Part shown: positions 29,185 through 39,789 of the stretch, in pieces
Layout: the number at the start of each line of letters is the position of its first letter
Numbering within the stretch: the first letter of the stretch is position 1
Source of the DNA: an uncultured Planctomycetales bacterium
Lineage (GTDB): Bacteria; Planctomycetota; Planctomycetia; Pirellulales; Thermoguttaceae
Reading direction: 5' to 3'
Assembly: GCA_946541595.1 (NCBI GenBank)
Contig: CAMNJU010000002.1
Span: 1-57,698, forward strand
DNA length: 57,698 nucleotides
Made by a program: the position numbers and the translations under genes
The notes under the pieces: generated by a model
The model's input: the letters and a program-made list of their open reading frames with translations, nothing else
What the model was told of the DNA's origin: nothing
Databases searched by the model: none

Positions 29185-32100
29185 TATTTTTGCCGCGCAG
29201 GGGCTGCCCGACGTGGCCGGCAGTGAGACGAAAACCGACGCCGCAGACCTTGGTTTTTCCTCCAGTCTGACTATTGGAACTGCGCGCGGCTACCTCGTGC
29301 AAGGCGACTTAACCCGCGAACAGATCGATTTGATTGTTGGAAAACTGCTCGCCGATCCGGTCGTTGAACGGGCTAACGTAGGACTTGTGGGCGATCCTGA
29401 GTTAGAGAAATCTCTTGCCGGAGCGCTGGGAGAAATTGTCTACGTTTTACCGAAACCCGGCGTGACAGACGTTGTCGCCGACGCAGCCCGAAAGTCGGCC
29501 GCCGAGTATAACGTAGCGCCAGAGGCGGTTCGGACTTTCAAGAAATATTGGATTTCAGGGGTCGACGACGTCGAACTGAAACGTCTTTCGCGGAAGCTCC
29601 TTTCCAACGACGCGATTGAGCAGGTCGCATACGGACGTCTGGGTTTTGATTCTTTACAAGTCGGTTCTTCTTACCAGTTTGAATTGAAGGTCGTCCCGAT
29701 TCGAAATATGTCGGACGACGATCTTATTAGGCTCAGTAAGGAAGGGCAGCTTTATCTTTCGCTAGTTGAAATGCAGACGATTCAAATGCATTTCGTTAGT
29801 TTAGATCGCGATCCTACCGACGTTGAGCTTGAAACAATCGCTCAGACTTGGAGCGAGCATTGCAGTCACAAAACGCTTGCCGGCGTCGTCGAGTATTCAG
29901 ATGGGATTGGAGAAAAGCGGCTTTTCAACAACATGCTGAAAGAAACGATTTTTGATTCGACCGTCAAAATTCGTGAGAAGTTGGGCGAAAACGATTTCTG
30001 CGTGAGCGTTTTTTCTGACAATGCAGGCGTCGTGAAATTTGACGACGAATACAACGTCTGCTTCAAAGTGGAAACGCATAATCATCCAAGCGCTCTCGAA
30101 CCTTATGGCGGAGCCAATACCGGTATTGGCGGCGTCATTCGCGATCCAATGGGAACAGGGATGGGCGCTAAGCCGGTTTGTAATACCGACGTTTTCTGTT
30201 TCGCGCCTCCGCAACTTGATTCCGAAGAAGTTCCTAACGGAGTTCTTCATCCCCGCCGCGTTGTTAAGGGCGTGGTGGCCGGCGTTCGCGATTACGGCAA
30301 CCGTATGGGGATTCCTACCGTTAATGGCGCCGTATATTTCGATAAGCGTTATCTTGGCAATCCCCTCGTGTATTGCGGCAACGTTGGGCTTATTCCCGTA
30401 GACAAGTCTTTCAAAGAGCCAAAACCGAACGATTTAATCGTGGCGATGGGCGGACGCACCGGGCGTGACGGAATTCACGGCGCGACGTTTAGCAGCGCGG
30501 AACTTACAAGCGAAAGCGAGACGCTTTCAGGCGGCGCCGTTCAGATTGGAAACGCTATTGTTGAGAAGACCGTGCTTGACGTTATGCTCGAAGCGCGCGA
30601 CCGTAATCTCTACGACGCCGTTACCGACTGTGGCGCCGGCGGTTTTTCCAGCGCCGTTGGAGAAATGGGCGAAGATATTGGCGCGGAGGTCAATCTCGAC
30701 GCCGCCCTTTTGAAGTATGAAGGGCTTTCTTATTCTGAAATCTGGATCAGCGAAGCTCAAGAACGTATGGTTTTTGCTGTTCCAAAAGAAAAGTGGGCAG
30801 AACTTAAGGCTCTTTGCGACAGTGAAGACGTTGAGGCGTTCGTTCTCGGCGAATTCAAGCCTACGGGCCGTCTTGTGCTTAAATACGAAGGTCAGACGGT
30901 CGCCGATCTTGACATGAAATTTATGCACAAAGGCCGGCCTCGCGTTGTTCGTCAGGCGGTTTATACTCCAACCAAAGTTGCGCCGATAACTGTCGCTGAA
31001 ACGGAGCTTTGGGCACAAACGACGGTTTCGAAATCTGTCGCTGTTGCATGCCCGTGCTGCAAGGAAGGAAAAACGGACGCTACGCTTGATCTCGAAGCGA
31101 TTCTTTCTTCGTTGAACGTCGCGAGTAAACACTGGGTGATTCGCCAGTATGATCATGAGGTTCAAGGGGGAAGCGTTCTTAAACCGCTCGTGGGCGTTGC
31201 GAACGACGGCCCAGGCGACGCCGCGGTGCTTCGTCCCCGCGTTTGTTCTCGCAGAGGACTCGTAATTTCTAACGGAATGAATCCGAATTATGGAGATTAC
31301 GACTGTTACAATATGGCGGCGAGCGCGATTGACGAGGCGATTCGTAACGCGGTCGCGGTCGGCGCGAATCCGAATACTATTTCCATTCTCGACAATTTCT
31401 GTTGGGGCAACGCCGACAAACCTGAAGTACTCGGTTCGCTTGTTCGCGCGGCTTTGGCGTGTCAGGAGATTTCTATTGCGTTCGGTTCTCCGTTCATTAG
31501 CGGAAAAGATTCGCTCAATAATGAATTTAGGCCGGAAGGTAAGGAGCCTATCGCTATTCCTCCCTCTTTGCTCATTAGCGCAATGGGGCAGGTTGACGAC
31601 GTCGAAACGTGCGTGTCGATGGACTTAAAAGAGGTTGGCAATACGCTCTACATCGTCGGCGTTACCCGAAACGAACTGGGCGGTTCACATCTGTCGCTCG
31701 TTCGCAATTGGGTAGGCGGACAAGTTCCCACGCTGGACGTAGAACTTGCCAAGCGGACCTACAACGCGGTTTATCAGGCGATTCAAAAAGGGCTTGTTCG
31801 CTCGGCTCACGACTTGAGCGAAGGCGGATTGGCTGTTACGGCCGCTGAATCCGCATTTTCCGGCGGCCTTGGCGCTGAAATTTCGCTCGACTCGATTCCT
31901 TTCGTGGAATCTGAGGACGCGTCTCTTAACGAACTTCCTGGCGTTCCAAACAGCAGCGATTACATTAAACTCTTCTCCGAGTCGAACTCACGGCTGTTGA
32001 TTGAAGTTCCGACCTCGTCGATTGAGTCCTTTGAGGAGATTCTGAGTCAGGGCGGCGTTCCGTATGCGCAAGTTGGAAAGGTAACGGAGACCCCTCGCTT

Positions 32101-32206
32101 GAAGATTGCATCGAGCGACGGCTCTGTTTTGATCGACGCCGATCTTGCCGATCTCAAATTACGTTGGCAGAAACCTTTCGACTTGGGCGGCGAATACTCC
32201 GACTGA
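29168..32206 (+). CDS. purL: Phosphoribosylformylglycinamidine synthase, PurL with N-terminal PurS-like region
   Basis: [69 protein letters not shown]-terminal ~180 aa with PurS-like segments. Confidence 0.95.
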   Translation: MLWEVDIFAAQGLPDVAGSETKTDAADLGFSSSLTIGTARGYLVQGDLTREQIDLIVGKLLADPVVERANVGLVGDPELEKSLAGALGEIVYVLPKPGVTDVVADAARKSAAEYNVAPEAVRTFKKYWISGVDDVELKRLSRKLLSNDAIEQVAYGRLGFDSLQVGSSYQFELKVVPIRNMSDDDLIRLSKEGQLYLSLVEMQTIQMHFVSLDRDPTDVELETIAQTWSEHCSHKTLAGVVEYSDGIGEKRLFNNMLKETIFDSTVKIREKLGENDFCVSVFSDNAGVVKFDDEYNVCFKVETHNHPSALEPYGGANTGIGGVIRDPMGTGMGAKPVCNTDVFCFAPPQLDSEEVPNGVLHPRRVVKGVVAGVRDYGNRMGIPTVNGAVYFDKRYLGNPLVYCGNVGLIPVDKSFKEPKPNDLIVAMGGRTGRDGIHGATFSSAELTSESETLSGGAVQIGNAIVEKTVLDVMLEARDRNLYDAVTDCGAGGFSSAVGEMGEDIGAEVNLDAALLKYEGLSYSEIWISEAQERMVFAVPKEKWAELKALCDSEDVEAFVLGEFKPTGRLVLKYEGQTVADLDMKFMHKGRPRVVRQAVYTPTKVAPITVAETELWAQTTVSKSVAVACPCCKEGKTDATLDLEAILSSLNVASKHWVIRQYDHEVQGGSVLKPLVGVANDGPGDAAVLRPRVCSRRGLVISNGMNPNYGDYDCYNMAASAIDEAIRNAVAVGANPNTISILDNFCWGNADKPEVLGSLVRAALACQEISIAFGSPFISGKDSLNNEFRPEGKEPIAIPPSLLISAMGQVDDVETCVSMDLKEVGNTLYIVGVTRNELGGSHLSLVRNWVGGQVPTLDVELAKRTYNAVYQAIQKGLVRSAHDLSEGGLAVTAAESAFSGGLGAEISLDSIPFVESEDASLNELPGVPNSSDYIKLFSESNSRLLIEVPTSSIESFEEILSQGGVPYAQVGKVTETPRLKIASSDGSVLIDADLADLKLRWQKPFDLGGEYSD

Positions 32207-32321
32207 GCGAGGCTGGCTTTTGCGCGACCGTATTCTTTCCCATCGGTCAATCGACCGCTTTGAGAGGAAGGAGCCCGCTGGGCTTTTTGAACGCAATAAC
32301 AAACAAAGTTGAAATATAAAG

Positions 32322-33080
32322 ATGAAACCTAACGTTTTAATTTTGAGAGCGCCCGGTACGAATTGCGATCTCGAAACGGCGTACGCTTTCGAGTTGGCCG
32401 GCGCGACCGCGGAACGAATTCACGTCAATCAGATACTTAGTAACCCTTCGGAACTTGACCGCTTTCAAATAATGTGTTTTCCTGGCGGGTTCAGCTACGG
32501 CGACGACATTGCCGCCGGGCGTGTCATGGCGACTAAAATTCGTGTTAATCTTTTTGACACGATTCAAAGATTTCGCGACGCAGGCAAACTCATTTTAGGT
32601 ATCTGTAACGGGTTCCAGATTTTAATTAAGTCTGGAATTCTTGTGGCAGACGACGAACTGGGCGCGCCAGTTACCTTGACTTGGAACAAATCTGGCGTAT
32701 ATACAGATCGTTGGACACGGCTTACGGTTAAGGGGGATAAATGCGTTTTTTTGAAGGGGATTGAATCAATGTATCTCCCAATAGCGCATGCTGAAGGTAA
32801 GTTTATGGCTCGCGACGACTCTGTGCTCGACAGACTCGAGGCGGAAGGACGTTTGGCTCTTCGTTATGTACCCGAAGACAATCCTAACGGTGCGATGCGC
32901 GACGTTGCAGGAGCGTGTGATGAAACTGGTTGTGTTTTTGGTCTGATGCCGCACCCGGAACGTCATATCGATAAGACGCAGCGTCCGAATTGGACGCGCT
33001 TCCGTAACGATCCTGATTTCGCGGATAAAGTTGGCGACGGTCTCCAAATCTTTAAAAACGCAGTCGACTATTTCGGTTGA
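32322..33080 (+). CDS. purQ: Phosphoribosylformylglycinamidine synthase glutaminase subunit
   Basis: LRAPGTNCDLETAYAFELAGA, FPGGFSYGDDIAAGR, LGICNGFQIL (nucleophile Cys), GLMPHPERH. Confidence 0.96.
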   Translation: MKPNVLILRAPGTNCDLETAYAFELAGATAERIHVNQILSNPSELDRFQIMCFPGGFSYGDDIAAGRVMATKIRVNLFDTIQRFRDAGKLILGICNGFQILIKSGILVADDELGAPVTLTWNKSGVYTDRWTRLTVKGDKCVFLKGIESMYLPIAHAEGKFMARDDSVLDRLEAEGRLALRYVPEDNPNGAMRDVAGACDETGCVFGLMPHPERHIDKTQRPNWTRFRNDPDFADKVGDGLQIFKNAVDYFG

Positions 33081-33107
33081 CGCTGATGATAAATCTGTCT
33101 AACGATG

Positions 33108-33141
33108 AGCCGCTCATTTTTCTGAATGAGCGGCTTTTTTA
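33108..33141 (+). terminator. Rho-independent terminator after purQ
   Basis: AGCCGCTCATT...AATGAGCGGCTTTTTT. Confidence 0.9.
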
Positions 33142-33299
33142 CATTTTTTTTTTGCATCTTTTAACGAATCTTTTCTCTTTTTCCTAGAATGCAGAGTCTT
33201 ATTTTCTCGCTTGACCCCAAAAAATAGAAAGATTACACTAATTCCCGGTTCGTGCCTTGCACGGAATTTAAAGTAAGATCATTTAGAAAGGATTGACTA

Positions 33300-34454
33300 A
33301 TGTCGACAGAGATCACCGCAGTTCCTATGTTGGATCTAAAGCGCCAGTTCAACAAGATTGGCGCGGAAATGAACGCTGTTTTGACTAGCGTTAACGAAAG
33401 CGGTCAGTTCGTTCTCGGTCCGGAAGTCAAAAAACTCGAAGAAAATATTGCCAAGTACTCCCAAACAAACCATGCGGTCGGAGTAGCGTCTGGCAGCGAC
33501 GCGTTGTTACTTGCTCTTATGGCTGCCAATATTGGTGCGGACGACGAAGTAATAGCGCCTTCCTTTACGTTCTTCGCCTCGGCAAGTTGTGTGCCGCGCC
33601 TTGGCGCAAAGCTTGTGTTCGCGGAAATTGATCCGGACACGTTCAATCTTGATCCGCAAGACGTCGCCAGTCGTATTACGGAAAAGACGCGAGCAATTGT
33701 AGTTGTTCATCTTTTTGGTCAAGCCGCCGACATGATTGGGCTCAAAGCGGTTGTCGAGGAAGCGGAAAAGAAATACGGACGTAAGATTTTTATCGTAGAG
33801 GACTCCTGTCAGGCGATTGGCGCGGAACTCGACGGCGTCCCCGTTGGAAATTGGGGCGACGCGTCTTGTTTAAGCTTTTATCCTACGAAAAATCTTGGCG
33901 GCGCAGGAGACGGGGGAATGGTCGTTTGCAACGATCAGACCGTAGCGGATCGCGTTCGTCTTTTGCGCGGACATGGGATGTCTCCACGGTATTTCCATAA
34001 GGAGATCGGGATCAACAGCCGTCTGGACTCGTATCAGGCCGCAATTTTAAACGTCAAGCTCGCGTATCTGGACGAATGGACCGAGGCTCGTGGGACTAAC
34101 GCTGCGAGATACGAAAGGCTTTTTGCAGACTCCAATTTGGCTGATTGCATTATTACCCCGAAAACGGTAGGGAACAGGCGGCACGTCTGGAATCAATATG
34201 TTGTTCGCGTTTTGGGCGGCAAACGAGACGAATTACGCGCCTATCTTGCCGAGTGTAAAATCGGAACTGATATCTACTATCCGCTCGGCTTACACCAACA
34301 AGAATGCTTTGCGTATCTCGGGTACAAAGCGGAAGATCTTCCCCAGACCTTAAAGGCGGCGAGAGAAGTTCTGGCGCTTCCGATTTATCCAGAACTTACC
34401 GCCGAAGAGCAGACTTATCTTGTTGAGAAAGTCCTGGCCTTTTTTAAGAAATAG
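33300..34454 (+). CDS. DegT/DnrJ/EryC1/StrS family aminotransferase
   Basis: VPMLDLKRQ, VASGSDALLLALMAANIGADDEVIAPSFTFFAS, VEDSCQAIGAELDG, SFYPTKNLGGAGDGGMVVCND, LRGHGMSPRYFHKEIGINSRLDSYQAAIL. Confidence 0.94.
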   Translation: MSTEITAVPMLDLKRQFNKIGAEMNAVLTSVNESGQFVLGPEVKKLEENIAKYSQTNHAVGVASGSDALLLALMAANIGADDEVIAPSFTFFASASCVPRLGAKLVFAEIDPDTFNLDPQDVASRITEKTRAIVVVHLFGQAADMIGLKAVVEEAEKKYGRKIFIVEDSCQAIGAELDGVPVGNWGDASCLSFYPTKNLGGAGDGGMVVCNDQTVADRVRLLRGHGMSPRYFHKEIGINSRLDSYQAAILNVKLAYLDEWTEARGTNAARYERLFADSNLADCIITPKTVGNRRHVWNQYVVRVLGGKRDELRAYLAECKIGTDIYYPLGLHQQECFAYLGYKAEDLPQTLKAAREVLALPIYPELTAEEQTYLVEKVLAFFKK

Positions 34455-34529
34455 GCTGTTGCACGGCTGACTTGATGTAGTCTGAGTCTCGTTTACTTGC
34501 CGATCCATCTCTAACTTACGATATTACTC

Positions 34530-34567
34530 CTCGACCGATCTCTGCCAACGATCGGTCGAGTTTTGTT
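34530..34567 (+). terminator. Rho-independent terminator
   Basis: CTCGACCGATC...GATCGGTCGAG then TTTTGTTT. Confidence 0.88.
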
Positions 34568-34766
34568 TAGGGACCGCTGATCAGGAAAAGAACTGCGAGA
34601 AAAAGAAATTGCTACTTGGCCGGCAATATAAATAAAATTGCTATTTTTGTTTTTATTGTTAAAAAGAGATTAAGTTTTCTATTTTTTTGCCGAAAAAGTG
34701 AGTAGGGAGATTATGCTTTCGCATTGGCGTGCGAGTTTGGGTAATTAGCGATATAAGGATGAAATC

Positions 34767-36059
34767 ATGGCGCATCAAAACGGGATGGATAATACGTCCA
34801 GTAGCGGATTCGAATCTTTTGAAATAGATCCGAATAGCGCAGCGTCTCAGGATTGGTTAACGTCCGAAGAATCCGAAAACGCTTCCGACACTTGCGCTCC
34901 GCACGTCGTTGGCGTTATTCCCAGTTTCACAGGCGCGTCAAACTCTGTTTCCAAGTCGAAATTTGCGTCAAAGGTATTGGCGCGCAAGTTGGCGTCGTTC
35001 GTTGCTGTTTTTGGTCTTGGCGTTGTATCGGCTCTTACCGTACAAACTGGTATGAATGAGAGTGGAACAGAAGAGACGCAGACTGAAACACCATCAATAG
35101 CCGACAACTCTTTTATCCCTTCGGGTACGTTACATGAGAGTAGGGGCGTTTTCGACGGTTCATTTAGATTTGACGAGTACGGTTCGGCCGACGTCGCTCC
35201 CTATGACGATCTTTACGGTTCGCGTTTTTCCGAACCTGCCGGTTCCGATTCTCTTGGGTTGAATCCGTCGAGCGATTCCTTGTTTAGCGCTTCAGACGAG
35301 GAACCGAAGGATGCGTTTCCAACATGGGTAGATCTTGCTCCCGATCCCAGCGTTTCAAGCGCGCTGACGGGATTAGACGGAAATAGGAAAGAAGTTTCCG
35401 ACGACGCAATAGGTCAAAGAATTGATCGAGAATGGGGAACTAACTTGACGGCAACTTCTCCCCAAGCGTCCGCCAAAACGGAGCCAAACGACGACGTGCT
35501 TCTCTTCCAGTATTCTGCAGCGCGAGATTTCTCAACTTATCAGAATACGCTTGTAGGTCAGGATTCTACCCTTGTTTCTACTCCGACTTATCCGCAGAGT
35601 GTTTCAGAACCGCAGTCTGACAGTCTAGACGATTATAACAATAGATTGGGTTATAGTGATAAAATAAACAATGTAGATTTAGAAGAATTAAAAAACAGCG
35701 TAATTGAAAGCGAATCTGTTGACCCTGATAGTAAGTCTGATTACAATGATTACAGTTGGGAAAATGGAATCGTTTCGGAAAACGTCGGCCAGAACAGCTT
35801 TGTGCCTGTCGCAGTGAGGCCTCCTGAGGACGGGCGTGCCAGTTCTTCTTTCCAAGCCTATGCTTCGAATGAAAGTAAAGAGAACGGCGAAAAATCGAGC
35901 GTTCCCGCATACGTTAGTTCGATTCCAACGTTTGATAATCCTCATCCTGACGCCGCAGGGGGCCGTAGAGCGTTTGTGGCGCAGAAATACGAGGATGCGG
36001 AGCCAAAACAGACTGAACAGTCAAGTTCTAAAACGCGGGTTCCGGCGTTGCGTTGGTAA
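34767..36059 (+). CDS. Orphan membrane-anchored, Ser/Asp-rich low-complexity protein
   Basis: 430 aa; one hydrophobic segment (LASFVAVFGLGVVSALTV) followed by a long acidic Ser/Asp-rich tail; no family recognised. Confidence 0.6.
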   Translation: MAHQNGMDNTSSSGFESFEIDPNSAASQDWLTSEESENASDTCAPHVVGVIPSFTGASNSVSKSKFASKVLARKLASFVAVFGLGVVSALTVQTGMNESGTEETQTETPSIADNSFIPSGTLHESRGVFDGSFRFDEYGSADVAPYDDLYGSRFSEPAGSDSLGLNPSSDSLFSASDEEPKDAFPTWVDLAPDPSVSSALTGLDGNRKEVSDDAIGQRIDREWGTNLTATSPQASAKTEPNDDVLLFQYSAARDFSTYQNTLVGQDSTLVSTPTYPQSVSEPQSDSLDDYNNRLGYSDKINNVDLEELKNSVIESESVDPDSKSDYNDYSWENGIVSENVGQNSFVPVAVRPPEDGRASSSFQAYASNESKENGEKSSVPAYVSSIPTFDNPHPDAAGGRRAFVAQKYEDAEPKQTEQSSSKTRVPALRW

Positions 36060-36156
36060 GAGCTCTTTTACTCTTCTGTTTTCTCTTCGTTCAGAGTCGT
36101 TTTTTAGGATTGGCTCTCAGAGTGTTGTTGCGTTTAAACAGAGGAGATCAGAAAAG

Positions 36157-37299
36157 ATGGGAAGGACGTGCTTCGCTTTATTTGCGATTGGCTATCTTGC
36201 GCTGATTTATAGTTTGGGATCCTTTGGCGTCGCGCCGACGGATCAATCGCAAGCGGCGCTTCCTCCTCAGATTGCAAAAAGCGTGGTCTTGGAATTGCCC
36301 CCTGGCGAAGACAATCCGCGAAACAGCGAAGGCGACTTTATTCGTCTTGAATCTGGCGATATTCTCTATGTTTATACTCACTATTACGGCGCGAGCGGCG
36401 ACGACCACGCAACCGCGCGTTTGTGTAGTCGAATCACGAAGAATTACGGCGCAACATGGTCTGAAGAAGACGAGGTCATACTGGACAACGAAGGTCAGTT
36501 GAACGTAATGTCTGTTTCTCTTCTGCGTCTTCGTGACCGCTCGATAGCGCTCTTTTATCTGGTCAAAGAGAGCGCTGGAGATTGCAGACCCTATCTGCGC
36601 TATTCCTACGACGAAGGAGAAACGTGGACAGACCGCGTTCAAATCCTTCCGGAAGCGAGTTATAACGTCATTAATAATTCCCGCGCTGTCCTCTTGCAAG
36701 AAGGACGTATTATCCTTCCAGTTGCGCGTCATGCGTATCGCGGAGGGGACGTCTATAATTACGAAAATAAAGCGACGCTCTTTTGTCTTATCTCTGACGA
36801 CGGCGGACGACACTGGTCTAAAAGTGAAGAAGTGCCTAACTCGCGAGATATCATGTATCAGGAGCCTGGCGTAGTCGAACTTGCCGACGGGCGATTGCTG
36901 ATGACCATTCGCAATGCGAGCGGCCGTCAATATTTTGCGTTTTCTGACGACCGCGGCGCAACATGGTCCGATTCGACCCCTTCCATTCTCGTTTCACCGG
37001 CAAGTCCCGCGACCATAAAAAGGCAACCAGGAAGCGATAATCTCGTCGCCATTTGGAATGAATCCCCTGATAAGCGCAATCCCATAACGATAGCGCTTCT
37101 TTCGCCGGACGGCAGCGAGTTTCTCGCGAAGAAGACTTTGGATAAGAGTTTTGACAACGAAACGCAAGGTTTTTGTTATCCCGCGCTCTTTTTTATTGAC
37201 GCAAATACGTTTCTTGTTGGTTACTGTTGCGGCAAGGGCTACTACGGTCTGAGCGCTTCGAGAATTGTTCGCGCAAGAATAGAAGACCTTAAGAAATAG
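36157..37299 (+). CDS. Exported sialidase/BNR-repeat glycosidase-like protein
   Basis: Signal anchor then Asp-box repeats TKNYGATWSE, SYDEGETWTD, SDDGGRHWSK, SDDRGATWSD. Start refined to ATG 36157 with GAGGAG upstream. Confidence 0.82.
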   Translation: MGRTCFALFAIGYLALIYSLGSFGVAPTDQSQAALPPQIAKSVVLELPPGEDNPRNSEGDFIRLESGDILYVYTHYYGASGDDHATARLCSRITKNYGATWSEEDEVILDNEGQLNVMSVSLLRLRDRSIALFYLVKESAGDCRPYLRYSYDEGETWTDRVQILPEASYNVINNSRAVLLQEGRIILPVARHAYRGGDVYNYENKATLFCLISDDGGRHWSKSEEVPNSRDIMYQEPGVVELADGRLLMTIRNASGRQYFAFSDDRGATWSDSTPSILVSPASPATIKRQPGSDNLVAIWNESPDKRNPITIALLSPDGSEFLAKKTLDKSFDNETQGFCYPALFFIDANTFLVGYCCGKGYYGLSASRIVRARIEDLKK

Positions 37300-37344
37300 C
37301 GATTGCTTTTAGTAGCACAATCCGTGGGTTATGCTTCCTGAATA

Positions 37345-37382
37345 AACCCAAAGGGACTTAGGCGCTCTTTGGGTTTTCTTTT
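37345..37382 (+). terminator. Rho-independent terminator
   Basis: AACCCAAAG...CTTTGGGTTTTCTTTT. Confidence 0.8.
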
Positions 37383-37530
37383 GACAAAAAATCTGTTGCG
37401 AACAACATCCACTATGTTTTTTCTTTATAATGTTTCTTTAGATTGACGGGGTGAGAGCGTCTTCATTAATCGATTTCGATCTCCTCCTTCGTTTTGTTTT
37501 TCAGTTCCTCATATTTCGATAGGTGGGCTC

Positions 37531-39555
37531 ATGTTTTCCCAAAACGATCACAACAATTTTTCCCGTCGTTCTTTTTTGACACGAGGAACCGTTGGCGCGT
37601 CTCTTTTATGTTTGCCAACCGCACTTTGGGCGAAGTACGAAGCCGAGGCAGACGCCAATTCGAACGACGTCGTAATTCGCTTTGCGGCAATGAGCGACGT
37701 GCATTTTAAGAAGAATCCGGACTGCGTCGAAGCCGATAGGTTTCTGCGGTCCATGCAGTTTATGTACGACTATTCGAGCAAGCAACAGTACAAAAAGTTT
37801 GACGCGTTGCTTGTTGCCGGCGACATGTCCGATCATGGTTGGGACGAAGAGCTCTTGCTTTTTAAGAGTGTAATGGATAAAGGGATTCAAGAGGGAACTA
37901 CGACGATCCTCTGCATGGGAAACCATGAGTTTATCGACGGATCTAAAGCGCGTTGGGAAGAAATCTTTGAGCGTGATTCCAATAAGGTATACGACGTTAA
38001 TGGATTCAAGTTCGTCGCGCTTTCTCCGGAGCGCGGAAGTTGCCGCGACGGCGACTATCTTTATGCTCTTGATTGGTTTGAAAAGTCAATTGCAGACGCA
38101 TGCGCCGACGATTCCGGCAAACCTGTCTTTACTTTTCAGCATTATCACGTAACTCCGACCGTTTACGGAAGCCGCGGGGAGGATAACTGGGGAACTAGAG
38201 ATCTCTACGACACACTTCAGAAGTATCCCCGAGTTATCGATTTCTCTGGACATTCGCATTATCCGATCAACGATCCGCGTTCCGTATGGCAAGGTCGTTT
38301 TACCGCATTTGGCACGGGTACGCTCAGTTACTTTGAAATGGGAGGCGAAGGCGGAAGATATAATAAATTCCCGAAGGGATATCATGACGCCGCCCAGATG
38401 TATGTCGTTGAAGTCCGACGGGACAATTCGGTGGTTCTCAAGCCCTACGACTTAATCTCGAATTCGTTCTTTGACGTCGTGTATGCGGTTGCCCAACCTG
38501 GCGCAATCGATAAATACGTCTATACGGACGAACGTTATAAGACGTCCTCAAAGCCGAAATGGACTGAATCAGCAGACGCTAAGCTTATCGAAGCGACTGC
38601 CGACGTCGCCGTCGTATCTTTCCCACAGGCCGTCTGTCCCGACGTGGTTCATAGCTATCGCGCAGATATCAGGAAGAAGAACGGAGACGAATGGGAAGAT
38701 TTTGGCGCGCAGTATTTCTGGTCCGAATATTATTTCAAGAATTATCCAAAGGAAATGAAAATCGAAATCGACGGTTTGGACGAACTGTCGACCTATCAAG
38801 CCGATATTACGGCGCTTAATCCGTTCTTTAAAGAAAGCGACGAGAAATTGACGGTTGAGTTCAAGACGGCAAAAGACCTGTTGGAAACCGTTGATAAAAA
38901 CGCTCCTGCACCTGACGCGAACATGCTCGACATTAAGTTTGTTGACGGCAGGGTTGTCAATGAACCCAAGAACGCTTTACCGGAACAAAAGGCGATTGAA
39001 ATTAACGGAGCTCCCAAGATTGTCAAAGACGCAGAACTGAACGACGAATATGTCGCCGTATTCAGCGGAAAAGCCGATCGCTTTAAGATTAAATTTAATA
39101 GCCGTGACTACAATAAGTTGCGTCGTGGAACCATTGCGGCGAGATTCAAGTTTGATTCGTTTGGTTCGGATAAGATGGACGTATTGGCAAATACGGAAGG
39201 CGCCGGCGTTTCGTTTGAACTCAATAATCAGACGAAAGAACTTGAACTCTGGATGAGCGTAAACGGAAGATATATAACGCTTTCCGCTCCCGTGGAAACC
39301 GGTCGGTATATCGACGCCTTTGGGACGTACGACGGTGCGGCGGTTGTCTTTTATCTCGACGGCAAAGAAGTTGCTCGCAGAGAGGTAGCAGGGAAGTTGA
39401 CACATCCTGCTTCTGAAGTCGTGCAAGCGTTCTGCGTTGGGAGCGACATTGGGAGCGGCGGAGGAGGGAATTGTTACTTTAGCGGTTCTATTGCGCGAGC
39501 TAGAGTCTTTACTTGGGCTCTGACTGCGGAACAGGTCGCTAATTTGAGCAAATGA
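37531..39555 (+). CDS. Tat-exported calcineurin-like metallophosphoesterase with C-terminal LamG-like domain
   Basis: FSRRSFLTRGTVGASLL; FAAMSDVHF, VAGDMSDHG, CMGNHEF, QHYH, SGHSHYP; C-terminal LamG-like region ending FTWALTAEQVANLSK. Confidence 0.87.
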   Translation: MFSQNDHNNFSRRSFLTRGTVGASLLCLPTALWAKYEAEADANSNDVVIRFAAMSDVHFKKNPDCVEADRFLRSMQFMYDYSSKQQYKKFDALLVAGDMSDHGWDEELLLFKSVMDKGIQEGTTTILCMGNHEFIDGSKARWEEIFERDSNKVYDVNGFKFVALSPERGSCRDGDYLYALDWFEKSIADACADDSGKPVFTFQHYHVTPTVYGSRGEDNWGTRDLYDTLQKYPRVIDFSGHSHYPINDPRSVWQGRFTAFGTGTLSYFEMGGEGGRYNKFPKGYHDAAQMYVVEVRRDNSVVLKPYDLISNSFFDVVYAVAQPGAIDKYVYTDERYKTSSKPKWTESADAKLIEATADVAVVSFPQAVCPDVVHSYRADIRKKNGDEWEDFGAQYFWSEYYFKNYPKEMKIEIDGLDELSTYQADITALNPFFKESDEKLTVEFKTAKDLLETVDKNAPAPDANMLDIKFVDGRVVNEPKNALPEQKAIEINGAPKIVKDAELNDEYVAVFSGKADRFKIKFNSRDYNKLRRGTIAARFKFDSFGSDKMDVLANTEGAGVSFELNNQTKELELWMSVNGRYITLSAPVETGRYIDAFGTYDGAAVVFYLDGKEVARREVAGKLTHPASEVVQAFCVGSDIGSGGGGNCYFSGSIARARVFTWALTAEQVANLSK

Positions 39556-39625
39556 TTTAATTTGTCCTTTTTTGACCAAGTCTCTTATTGACCGATGTTG
39601 CGCCAATTTTAGTTGCAGCGGCGTA

Positions 39626-39662
39626 AACCTCGCGTTTGGTAAACTGAACGCGAGGTTTTTTC
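39626..39662 (+). terminator. Rho-independent terminator
   Basis: AACCTCGCGTT...AACGCGAGGTTTTTTC. Confidence 0.9.
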
Positions 39663-39789
39663 TTGATATGCGTTAAAGTATTATTATGGCTTGACGTTGG
39701 TTATTACATATTTATAATCCGACTTGGCGTTTGAAAAAATTGTTTTTCTGATATGCCGCTTTGGCGTTTTTTCAAAAGAAAGTGACCCC

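Noticed and set aside
34606-34643. Two copies of AAATTGCTA upstream of the orphan membrane protein
   Set aside because: Only 9 bp in a very AT-rich stretch; chance is a sufficient explanation.
35836-36156. N-terminal extension of the sialidase ORF overlapping the orphan membrane protein
   Set aside because: ATG 36157 has a good ribosome-binding site and starts a signal-anchor sequence; the upstream part overlaps another CDS out of frame.
36178-36930. 250-aa ORF antisense to the sialidase-like gene
   Set aside because: Entirely within a supported CDS on the other strand; no family recognised.
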